Program-made: the position numbers and the translations under genes | DNA from: Undaria pinnatifida | Taxonomy: Eukaryota > Sar > Phaeophyceae > Laminariales > Alariaceae | Reading direction: 5' to 3' | NCBI GenBank assembly: GCA_012845835.1 | Contig: JABAKD010000011.1 | Location: forward strand, 5,542,036-5,606,035 | DNA: 64,000 nucleotides | Part shown: one piece after another, positions 30,904-42,400 of the stretch | Layout: each line of letters opens with the position of its first letter | How positions within the stretch are numbered: position 1 is the first letter of the stretch | The notes under the pieces: generated by a model | Databases searched by the model: none | What the model saw: only the letters and a program-made list of their open reading frames with translations | What the model was told of the DNA's origin: nothing

Positions 30904-32515
30904 CCCCGGCAGCGCAAGCTGCCGTTGTACATATCGTACACGTGGTGAGCTAACATCCGGACCTTGTAAAACCTGTAGGAAGACGATTACTTCGTGTTTC
31001 CCTCACCAGAGTTACCGTATCATACGATACGTCATGGCGTTGAACTGTTATGCAACAAACCCTTTCTCGCAGCTATAAGCTTTGTCCAATTGCCAACGAG
31101 ACCATCACAGCCGACCGTTCAACCAAAACAACAAAGTACACTACTTAACAGCACACATGTCGTTGGCGCTGTATCATGTTTGTATTTCATACTTGCAGGT
31201 TTCCGTTTGCACGCTTCGGTTATCGCCATCTTAAATCCCTCGCCCCATCAGTTATATGCCAACAATCATACACACGCATTTTCCGATTGCCTGGGTGAAC
31301 GAAAGATGATATGTCTCTCTCCAGAAGTCGGCTTGGTGCTACCGACGTAGATTCCTTGCGGCCAAATTTTTCGCTGATGGTTGTGCGCCGGAACGCTAGA
31401 AAGGTATCGTCCTTGACCAACACGCCTTTACGTTGAAGCCTCAGGCAGCTACGGGGCCGTCTGAATCGTACGCCGTGAATCCACAATACTCTACCCAAGT
31501 TGGATTCTCGGGTTGGACAACATGTTATGGACGTGGGCGTTGCGCGCGTCATGTAAGGTGCTGTGGAACTCATTTTCGTGCCATGTGGCATCAATGATAT
31601 GCCCAAGAACACTCGTCGGGTTGTTTTATTCTTCACCTAGATGTACAAAGAAGAAAGCCCATACACCTATGGTACCTGAGAGTAGTATCTCCAACATTCG
31701 CACGCTCACCGAGCACGTGCGAAGACTCAAGCCACATTGTCTTGTCAAGCCAGCGGGTGCGCCTCTGCCACATACCAGGTAATGAATAGAATGGTCGAAG
31801 CTAAGGCCAGATGAAGCCGTAAGACGGGCAACAGAGCAAGTATCCTGCACGACGGAATCGACTTTTGTTCCACTCATATTTACAGGAAGGCGCATGTCCC
31901 ATGGGTTAGATTAGTTGTTCCTCTCCTCACGCAAAATGCCACACCTTATCCGGAAATTCTACATCAGTTCAAATTTTCAACTTCACCGTCGTAACACCCC
32001 TCTCAGCTGGTCGGCCGAAAAAAATACACAAGCGATGCTCTAGGCGGTGGACCCGAGCTATTCTATCTCGATCAAGACTGGGAGGAGAAAAATTTGGTCA
32101 TATCGTAGTATTTCCCGTTAGGAAACCCCCCCCCGGCAGCCAAGTGCGCCGTATGATCACTGGCGTGACTAACTCGATGTTCCCTTCAAGGAGATCCTTC
32201 CTGGATGCTCGCCACGCGTACCCGGTTTGCCATTTCCTCGTGAATTGGAAGTTATGCTGCGTTCAGTTCAAGAAGAACGTGGTTGGACGCAGTCAGACAA
32301 ACCGCGGCCACGAAGGGCGTGTAGGCTTCACCCCCGCTCTCAAACGAAGCCAAGTCATACATAACACAGGAGAAGGTCTGAGCGTAACAAGCGAGCCCGC
32401 CTCACCCTCATTGTTAAACCAAGCCAAACAAACTATGATACGAAGCTCGGTCGCAACGGACGCCCTAGCACCACCATTCACTCTCACCCTCAGAGTTATC
32501 CCACGGTAGGGGTTG
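30904..32515. other. Spacer with a repeat shared with 36.7 kb
   Basis: On the minus strand around 31380-31440 the sequence GTTGGTCAAGGACGATACC, then TTTCTAGCGTTCCGGCGCAC, matches the plus strand at 36775-36820 (GTTGGTCAAGGTCAACATTT, then AGCGTTCCGGCGCACGCCC). This marks a diverged dispersed repeat. The minus frame 31220-31636 is open for 138 codons but shows no family I recognise. Confidence 0.45.
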
Positions 32516-32770
32516 CACGTTTTGGGCCAAACGTTTCTGACCGGTTGAGCTCGTCACGTGTGTACCTATCGGTTGGTATGATCATTTTGAGAGTACGTAT
32601 GGTTTAGGACTAACGCACGGAAGTGCTGGTCGGCTTGCTCGGGCGAAATGTCTTCGAAGTCATGATTCGGTCGAGATATTGAGCTCCTCAGGTTAGGAGG
32701 CCAGAAAACTTCTGCTGCAACCCTAGCGGTGGACGACACCTCACTCTGAACCTCAAGTAAAACAAAATGC
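32516..32770 (+). repeat. Dispersed repeat R, copy 1
   Basis: Shares, in order, TTTTGGGCCA, TTGAGCTC, TTTAGGACT.ACGC, GAATGCCTTCGA-like and GAGCTCCTC...GGAGG blocks with 43770-44080. Parts also match 59450-59840. Confidence 0.6.
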
Positions 32771-33368
32771 GGGATCAACCTCGGCAGCAACGGACTCGCG
32801 GCCGTCGGAGTTGACCAATAAATTCCCGCCCAGCCACCACTTTCGTTTTGACTAAACAGAGTATGGAAAATGTGTGTACGTCGTACTCCTTTCATGGACG
32901 TCAAATTGATCGCTAATGCTCCAGACTCACCGAACGTTTGGCCCCACCAGTCGATTGCACAGTTTCTCCTCACAGCATTATCGGTTTAAAGCAACCCGCG
33001 GTTCGTTCGAACACACTGACTGGTTCAAGCCAACAGCGTTGTTACCCCCAGCTTGGAATGACACACTCCGCTTCACTTGAAAACAGGCCGCATACTTCAA
33101 ACTGTGAGTAAGAAACTTCAGGCTTGTACCTTAAACCACGTTAGAAAAGTTAGCGAGAAAAACTAAGCCGCGTGTCCAACGACGGCTCGAGTTTACTGCC
33201 ACCTATCTATGACCATCCACCGGGTGAGTATTGCAAGGGCAGCGGTAACAGTAGCAACAATGGTTGGCCTCGGTCTCGGCTGCCGCAATCCGCCACTGAG
33301 CACACGGATTGCAGTGGTTCTACACAATATTTGATTCTCGACGGTGGGTGATAATGGTTATTGACACA

Positions 33369-33592
33369 TGCTATGGTAGAGGTGCACCTAAATTTTTCTG
33401 ATGCTACTCCTCACTTTATTAGGTCTATACCTCACCGAAAATATGTTTTTGATCAAATGAAGGTGCACCCAGACAAACATTTTCGTGACCTAGGCGTACT
33501 AAAAAGTCATATTGCAAAACATCGACCCTCCGACGATTTCTTGTTAAGGAGCCCCGTCATCCAGAAGTATTTTCAGCGACAACGAGCTACAT
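33369..33592 (+). repeat. Diverged M2 element
   Basis: Starts GGTAGAGGTGCACCTAAATTT and ends with TTAAGGAGCCCCGTCATCCAG, both M2 hallmarks. The right inverted terminus is eroded. The 173-codon frame across it is not protein-like. Confidence 0.45.
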
Positions 33593-35689
33593 TTTGCTTT
33601 ACCTCGTTTGATCCTACAACCTGCAACCTCGTTTCGTCGAATCTTCGCATCCGTTTTGGCCACGCCGTGCCTCGCGCCGATAGCGCATTCTGGTGTGAGC
33701 TTCCACTCACCACGCCAAGCATTCGCGACTTTTCCACGCAGGAGGCCGCGTATGAGGAAGGACGCCACTTTTTACTGCGCGGAAGGTCCGTTGCTGATGT
33801 CCCTTCGTTGGTCGCCACAAACGATTGCTGTTTCAACCGAATGGCCAGTGTACTCGTCGCCGAAAACGCTTTTGCGGATTAACAATATTCTCTGTGCGTC
33901 CCGCGGAAGCCGCCGATGTGCATGCAGTCACGCAGCTGCGCTGGCCATGGTTCCGTTTGTTGCATAATTGACGAGCACCTTGCATGTTACCAACACCGCC
34001 ACCATCGTCCATCAGTCCTCATCTGCACTCTTGCCCCATTGGCCTGTTGGCACCTTCATCGCCTGTGATACCGCCGCTATTTTCGACATCGTCTCCGTTG
34101 GGACCTGCCACCGAAAATAAGCATCTACGCACGCCGCCCCGGCCGCATTATATTATGGGTTCGCCTCCAGTGGCGTCCCTTTAAGGTCGGGAGGAGCAGG
34201 TTGCACTTCGCGGTGCGCCCTGTGTGTGCCCCGGCGCCTATTTCGATTATATAGTTTCCGACCGACAGCACCTGCTCCGAAAATCCGATACACCCCGATC
34301 TTGGGTGTTTCACTTTCCTCTCCATGACAGACATCCTCGCCGCCGCTTTGACCAATGTGCATTTTTTCGGAACTGCGCCAAACCTAAACGCTCGTGATGC
34401 TGCCGCGCGGTATTTGCACGTCGTCAGAGAGCAGGAGCAACAGGTAGAGTCCATGTGCCAAACCAATACCTGTTTCGTTGGTCGCTAGCCCTGCCCGAAT
34501 ATTTTCTTAGCTGGAGTGTTTTATTTCGTGTTAGTGTCCTTTTTGGGGAGAGGGGCGGGAAACTGTGAACGACCTTGTTCAAAAATACACCTCGTTGATT
34601 GCGCTTCCGTGGGCCGTGCATGCTTACTCCATCACTTCTGGCCACCAAGGATATTACAGCAGCCAGCGCTAGAGAGGTGTTGAAGCGACGAGGAAACGAG
34701 AAAAAACCGAGCTTCTGTTGGATGGAAGACGCACGTCGTTATAGGACCGTGACCGGGATGCCCGTTTCGACCCGACGATAGTTATGCGTCGAGCAGGGGG
34801 GGGGGGGGGGGGCAGAAGCCAGCGTCGGGATCTGGTACGATGAAGTTTAGACTGTCTGGACCAATCCTGAGCGGAGGGGCCATTCGAATGACTAGGGTTC
34901 AAGCTGTTGAACCTTAATGTCCCTGAATACTATTCAAATAAGGAGTGTCCCCGGCAGGAGAACCCTTCACTTGGGCGCCGAAACCCATAGATGAACCGCG
35001 CTCATGCCCGGTGTTATTAACACTAACCCCACACGGATGACCCACGTCAAGCTCTCTGTGCACCTGTCCTGTGTCCACCTGTCGTGCATAAATGTCACTA
35101 TGCAACGCGCTTGGTGCGATGTGGGAATCTTTAATACCTTGATGGGTCGGGGGATATATAGCCTGGCGAATTCTCCAACTGTATTCCACGAAATCGAGAC
35201 GTCGTGGATAGTCAGTTGCTGATTGTACCAGTCCTGGTCTACTTGTTGGCCGAGGGCTATGTGTCGATTCAGCAGTATACGAAGTACCAAAACGTTGCTA
35301 TGATTCGATCAAAGGAATACGGCTTGTAAGGTACATTTAGATTAATACGGCTTGAAAGGTACATTTAGATGGAGATCGTGCGTCTTATCTAGCTGATAGA
35401 AGGTTGCATGCCCATCCAAATCACTCTAATACGACGTGTATATGTATGTCCTGTCCCTAGAGCGCTGTTTCAACGCCATCATCATATTTCTCCTCCGCTA
35501 ACGCTCGGGACCGGACTTGTGTAACAGCGGTCCGAGAGTTGAGTGTTTTATTATCTATTTTTCCACATATTTCATCTTCAACAGGTTATTAACTTCAACT
35601 TCGCCCAACCGAGTAGTACAACTCCAATATGTCCAGAGTCTCGAGATCACGAAAGGGCTACATCGTACGTCCGACAGCTATAGAATGGT
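33593..35689. other. No gene recognised in spacer
   Basis: Several stop-poor GC-rich frames on both strands lack any motif. A G run sits at 34796-34812. A 26-bp direct repeat (ATACGGCTTG.AAGGTACATTTAGAT) occurs at 35318 and 35344. Confidence 0.35.
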
Positions 35690-36200
35690 GCGTGCGGAGA
35701 CTCCGTCTCTTGCGATGAAGAGTTGGAGAGGTGGAAACAAAGTGTTTGTAAAGATTGCTTGTAATGGAAAAAAAATATAAAATAGTTTGGGAAGTGGCGC
35801 TTGCGACCAAAAGGTGGAAACCAAATGACAGAAAGAAGAGTAATGGAGAAGACGGAGAGAGATGAAGAGGAAGTAACAAGTGATCAAATTGGGGCTGGCC
35901 GTAACCTAATCAATACCGAACAATGCTAATGCTACGGGTGGATGCACTCTGCGGATTGTCGTGCTGGCCGGCAGTCCGTCCAATAGAAACGTTCCTAGCA
36001 GTGTTCCCTGCAACGCTCTCCGATACTTGCAGTGGTAATCTAGTTATTACTTAAACGTACATTACGCCGGCGAGAAGTAACAAGCCGAGTTTCGCCGCTT
36101 GTTGTGTTTCTTCGCATCTAGATTAAGATACTCAGCGCACTCATTCCTAGTGACTGCAAATCAACTGTGGATACTATTATTAATGGACCGATAAGTCCAT
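35690..36200 (+). repeat. LTR-like repeat L2, copy 2
   Basis: Aligns with 51620-52080 in the same orientation and with the reverse of 13545-13985 over about 450 bp, including GTGGCGCTTGCGACCAAAAGG, AGTGATC.A, CGTTCC...GTGTTCCCTGCAACG and GCATCTAGATTAAGATACT. Confidence 0.65.
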
Positions 36201-38861
36201 ATTCCAATATATAGTTGTAGATGCGGACACGACGGCGAGTCAAGCAAAATCCAGTGTCGCTCCGAGATAAAGATAGCGCAGTCGGATGTCGACAGCGAGT
36301 GAGTCGGGAAGAATTCGCGGGTTGATTTATTTCGGGGATGGCACTGAATTCGTCGACGCTACGGTCGAGGTATACCCGAAAACGTCGAGATCCACATGTA
36401 TGTGGCCGAATCCCGGTGAGTGAAAACTGTGAGACTTACTGGTGCACCCTGTTGTCGTGTTAATTCGCGTGCTGCAGGCTACACCAAGAAGAGTGTTTAC
36501 GTGCAAGGACTACACCCACATTCCCGCCGTTCATACACGGGCTTGTTGTTTTAACTTCAGCAGAGCCAAGAGCTTATTGAGCCTGGGGCATTTAGATATC
36601 AACGACTCCCCTGAAAGGCATGCGTACGCACCACTTTCGGTCTATTTTTCATTGAGAAGAGAGCGACGATCGCCCTGATACGTCAGGGCGACTCCGATGG
36701 CAGGTGTTCTGTGAATGCACGGCATACCACTGAAACGACTTTCGAAAGTGCCTTGAGGCCCCAACGAATGTCGTGTTGGTCAAGGTCAACATTTATTTAG
36801 CGTTCCGGCGCACGCCCACCGACGAGATAGTTTGCCCCAAAGACGCCCGCAGCATCCAACTGTCATTTTGAGGGCCACATTTTCACGTTTAGCTCACGTA
36901 GGCACTCGGAAAGGTGGGTGTATGGTGCTGACGTACGACTGACGGGATGGGATGCTAGACGAATATTTAGACGATTTACGTACATAGTTGGCAACCTGGT
37001 CCAACGCATTTGATTTCTCGTTGGAAATTTTGACAAAATATTTTGCTGCGCAAACACATTTTTCCTGTTGCGGTTCAACGCTATAAGACAACTCACTTAA
37101 ACTGGCATTAATAGTCACGGACAAACGAAGTGAACAGCTCTCTCCAGGTTTGCGAAGTAAGCAAAATTCGGCTGTACGAATCACCGAATGTGCTGATGAT
37201 GTGCTTCAAAACAAACAGTATGTTGTATTGTCCAATATGATGTCCGTGATGAAAGATAAAACAACTAGGTACGTACGTCGTAGCCTGGTACGTAGGGCCT
37301 GGCCATGTTTTGCCTAGACTATGTTCCTTGCACGGATAGAGGCCTTCCCTCCCAACTAAAACTGTACCTGGTACACGTCACCGTAACCCAAGCACGGCCT
37401 CCTGAGCCTTCATTGCCCAACCACGGTAACACCTCAACACGCCGCTGTATGTTGTCCACCCGGACTTCAAACCAATACTCTCGAAGCACACAAAGTCCAA
37501 ACAATGAACTTATGTCGGCGCTGTGACCGACATGCAATGTTCGACCCATGACGCAGCAATCCGTGTCATGAACGTTGAGTGAGAACTCCCTCCTAACCAT
37601 TCAAAATTCGTTCCTTCCCGCGTTTTACGTCTGGCACAAAATCGCGGCTCTTCGAAATACCATACACTTTTCTTTCATCCACTTTTCCTCGACCGACCCA
37701 CCGCTAAAAACTGTTATGCTCGAGCGTTCGTTTTCATAAGGCTGCCCATTCGCGGGCGCTGCTGCCTTATTGCAAGCATTAACTACCTCGGCCGTAAACT
37801 ATAGAACCATACCATCGTGTCAAACAAGAGTGCGTATACATTGGCTAATCCTGCCCTTCTAAAACCAAACGATGGATGCTTCACTTTCCAGCGGTAGCAA
37901 GCGGAACATTGCCTCACCATGCCACCGAGGTCAGTATCCCTGCACGTCGTAAGTAGGCCAAAGAGCCAACGCACTCCCATTTTAAAACGGTCAAAATACA
38001 ACAACACCGAAACCACCGCTCGGGGTAGGACAACTCTAAAAACGTTAAACCCAGCAATATGCGCTCTCGCAGAAAGCATTATTGAGGTCGCAGGCCACAT
38101 CTCTCCCCTTCCAAAACGGGTAACATCTACTGGTTATAATAACATTTTACTACAGTAACACCGTGTATCCGACTGCATTTCTGGCGGCTACCACCACCGC
38201 TAAACCTGCAGCATTTGACAAAATACACCTTACAATAAGTCGTCCTGCGCTTCTCGTAACACCAACTTCGCGTCTACTATAAATAGGCCCTTACTTCCTA
38301 CCGGGTGTACATGAAAGCAACATGTCGGAGCACACCCCTCTCGCTGGTGTGCGACGGCGCCTGAAACTGGGGTCCCCACCCCCCCATCCCAAAAAGAAAA
38401 TTATCTCTCTCGCCTCACCTTCGCCGTTAACCGCTACAGCGATTTAACCCAGTTACAACCGCACCAACGTTTTCCGGAAAACAATCCTTGGAAACACTGT
38501 GGGATAAAATAGGCGGTAGTAAAAGTGCCAACTACTGGCTACGCCGTCCAAGCGGTGGCCATGACACGTGGGTGGACCAGCAGGCGGGTGGGGTAGCGGC
38601 GGCGGTAGTAGTAGTCGTAGCGCAGACGATTCTGCCCCTTTCGATCGTTCCCCCTTTCTTCTCGTCTAGGCCTCAGTTAGTTGCGTTTGGTCGTCCTTAC
38701 TCACTCGTGGAGCCAGCCAAGAGTCTGAGTCTGAGGCACCGGTTGACTCAACGTAGATATCTGCTGTTGATAGAGCAGCTCGATCTTGAGGTGGAAATCC
38801 CGTTCAATGTCGACTAGTAAGGAGCGATGGTATCCGTGGCCTCCGTCGTAGCGTTATCTAC
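36201..38861. other. Spacer between the LPMO genes, no gene recognised
   Basis: Contains the diverged repeat at 36740-36850 (matches 31380-31440, reversed). From about 38850 onward it becomes the duplicated 3' flank of LPMO copy B. Nothing else is recognised. Confidence 0.35.
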
Positions 38862-39227
38862 CTGCCGAGGGGAGCGGGGATGGCGCCGTTGATGCATTTA
38901 TGTTAGGGTTGGTCGAGGAGAGGGTGCGTAAAAACGCAAACAAGTTGCACAAAACGCCGGACGAGGTGATGAAGACGAGTAATCTATCGTAACTTCATGC
39001 ACGGGGTCTGTGAGCCATCTCGCGCGGCATCACGTAACTGCTATGTGTAATCTATCGCTTGGAGGCGTGCCAGTGTTCGCTCCTGATTTCTCTCGGAAGC
39101 CATTCGCCTGCTTTCCGACTGTGATACACACGCTCAAGGTTTTTCGCTGAATCCTTGGCATAGTGCACACCGGTCTCACGAACTCACGAATATTAAAACA
39201 CGATCATTTCCGTAGATATAAACTCAC
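38862..39227 (-). other. Putative intron across the LPMO B stop codon
   Basis: Donor GTGAGTTTATAT (from 39227) and acceptor CCCCTCGGCAG (38862) match copy A although most of the intron between has diverged. A CCCTAACATAAATG branch-like site precedes the acceptor. Splicing again yields TCG-TAG. Confidence 0.5.
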
Positions 39228-39411
39228 GAGATGCTGATATCGGAGCAAGCCCAGAACTGTTCCGGGTAAACCTCCCCGTAGGGATAGTTTTCCGTCCCAC
39301 AGATACCGCGGTACAGCTTTACCCAGTCAGACTTGTTGGGGGCGCACTGGCTAGGCCACGATGCCGGGTTGAACTCGTCGTACCCGATGTGTTTGCAGGT
39401 GTTTCCTGTGT
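39224..39411 (-). CDS. LPMO copy B exon 5
   Basis: 188 nt including TGA, same length as in copy A. Encodes TGNTCKHIGYDEFNPA through EQFWACSDISIS. Holds four of the six differences between the paralogues. Confidence 0.9.
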
Positions 39412-42400
39412 CTGTCGACGGTAGATGGAAACAAAGCGCAAAGTGGGACGTGTGGGGTGGAGAGATCAACACGACAAGGCGGAAACATAAAAGACAAAGC
39501 ACGAAGTAGGGAGTGGGGTTGGGAGGCTCACACACGAGGCAATGACAACAATATTTAGAGGCCCGCGGTTTTCCGAGCACTACGTGACACCATACGGCAA
39601 CGCAGGGTACGTGCGAGGGAGCAGAACGCTGCGCAGGAACCGAGATGCAGAGAATGGTAAATATGGTCACCCTTGGCGTGCTTAGATACCCGTACCAGAA
39701 GAAGTTGAGCAAAATCCTGATACCGTCCCTTTTTGGACAGGGCTCACCATCACCATGCACACGCGACAAACGCAATCGCGGCAACTCACAGTAAACCATC
39801 TGGAGAACGCAGTGCTCGCACTCGATGTCGGGGAGCACGTAGCGCATCCTGATGTTTTGCCCTTCCGGCGCATCGTCGGCCTTGCTCTGCTCAATTTCGT
39901 CGGCGCGACACTCCGGGTCAACGTAGTAGCGCCCGGGGTAGTTGGGGTCAATTGGGCTAGCGGAGCCGTCGTCCGGAGCACGGGTAAGGGGGTGCTTGTT
40001 AAAGCACTCCTGGGTAGCCACTCCTTCGGGGTCGTCAAGGTCGGCGGAGTTGCAGATGAAGAACTCGCAGTGACCCTGCGTATGTGGGTGGCGGATGGAT
40101 GGGATTGGTTAGAGGGCCTTCAACGCAAACCTTAAAAATCAGCTTTGGCCTTCACATTCACGTTTACGCGCACGCGAGGTGCGCTACGACTTCAAGACGC
40201 TGGCCATTGGTAAACGGACACATACGTGCCAGTAAACACGGCACTCTACTGAAACCCGTCTGTCTTTGCTACATAGCGTGTGCCACCAAACACGACATTT
40301 GACGCTTGTGACACTGAGTACCTGGTACATGTCAATAACTCCCTCGTGGAGGATTTCCCTTCACATACGCCGCGAGAGTTGCACTGCTACCCTGGTTACG
40401 CCCAAACGTTGTCTACTTGGTCGGTGGGGACTCCTATAGACACCAGATTTCGCGCATGGGAAATATTGTCAAGTTATGAAAAACCTACGATATTCTGAAG
40501 ATCAACCAGATATTACGTCTGCTGCACCGTCCTCGTAACGAAACGACCCCCAAGCAAGGAAGCTGGAAGATTTTGCCTCTACTGTACTCACCATATGGTT
40601 CGTGTTCATGATGAGGTCCATCTCTAGCACCTGTCCACTCTGGAAGGAGCCAAGGACTTCCCATTCCCGGTTAGGAGTGCTGTACGTGTTGGACCCTTCC
40701 TCGGAATGCTGTATGCGGGATCGCGGGAGCATAGAAACGAACGAACGAACGAACGAACGATGTCAGCAAACATGTAGCCTCCCACCTAAACCGCTTGGAG
40801 GCATTACTTGTAGAAGTCAACATACCCTCGGCGAAAACCTCGAGACAAATAGTGGAAGCAGCCCACAGAGGAGACTACAGAGTGCTGTTCACTTGCAAAA
40901 TGACCACGTACATGCCGAGCATAACGTTGCCTGTATTGAAAAGTGGCAGTGCTGGGATAAACACACCTCTGCTCAAAGAATCAGCGCACGAAATACAACA
41001 AAAACACACTCCAACTAACCTGCTCGGGATCACCGCAGACGCCGTGACGAACAGCAATTTCTTCTGGCTCCAGGTAGTTCCCGTTCTCCGCAAAATCCGT
41101 GTACAGAAGAGGAAACTCGCCCCCCCCGTACATGTCCAGGATTGCTGGGTCAGTGAGCTTTTCCGCTCGCTCTCTTGTGTGTTCGGGTCCTCTGGCGTTG
41201 TAGCAGTGAGGGCAGTAGTCGATCGCTGGGTCGTCCCTGCGTGAAGGGGGGGAGTGGCGAGGCAACGCAAAACGAGGACAACCGACAACGTGGTGCGGGA
41301 CTTAATTAACTGTTAATGCGATCAACGTTAGATTCAGTCAAGGTGAAACAATATTATAGCATCGGGTCCAATAACAACGCTACAAGTGCGCTACTATGTA
41401 TAGGTATACCTACACTTTTGTGTCTGACGACGCCCACGGCATTTTCTTTCCCGTGGGACTAAGCTGCTCGTTGTGTGTATATGTATACACCAACAACGGT
41501 AATGATTTCATGCCTCGGTATTTTCAAACGAGAACCTATCGATCCGTCCATCCATGTGCACATGTTCCTTGCTTCAGAGCCGCAGCCGCGATGAACCACC
41601 GAATAACCGTTCACCCACTAGGCTTGCTCACCCATAAAAACAGGTGACCCACCAATAACCTTTCGCCTAGGCTTGTTCGCCAACAACGGCATGAAAGTGG
41701 AGTGTACATCACAGTAGTAGTGATTCCCGAATAATGTGATACTAATTAGGCGGTATCCCTAGAAATAGGGCGGTCAAACTCGCCTGCCACGACTGAAACC
41801 CCGCTATACGGCGGTAACCACCTTGTTCACAGCTGGTCCTTCAATCAAGCGGTCTACCACTCTATTGGGAACGTTCGAGGCTCCCACCTCTGTATCACCA
41901 ACACCCTCCTTCGATAGGGGCACGCTACGTTTTTTTCTGAGGTTCCTTACCTTCGGAGCTTATGGCTTAAGACCTCTCCAAAAACCTGATTTGGAGAAAA
42001 ATTAAACATCCGACCGGATGAAAAAAACCCATGGGACCTAGGGTGTAGAGCCAGCATCATGTTGAAAAAAATTTGGTGGGTTTCCGACGATTTTGGGTTA
42101 AGGAGCCCCGCGTCAGTCAGAAACAATTTCAACCGAAAAGTGCTACCTCTATTGTCGTAGTAGCACGCGTCTGTGTATCAACACCCTCCTTCAATAGAGC
42201 GGTCTACCGCCCTATTGGAGGCATTCGAGGCCTCCACCCCTGCACAAACACCCTTAACCTGTACTGGTGAATGAGCTATCCACCCTTTTAGCGAATACCG
42301 GTATAAGGCGGTTGCCCCCATAAGGCGGTAAGATAGGAGATCCACACACCACTATCCGGAGACCACTATATACTGTATACGTATTTGCTGAATCTATACT

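Noticed and set aside
31220..31636. 138-codon minus ORF as a Copia integrase tail
   Set aside because: A few residues look suggestive but no integrase motif is present. Treated as unassigned repeat.
33361..33882. 173-codon plus ORF
   Set aside because: No protein motif. Its first half overlaps M2-like repeat sequence.
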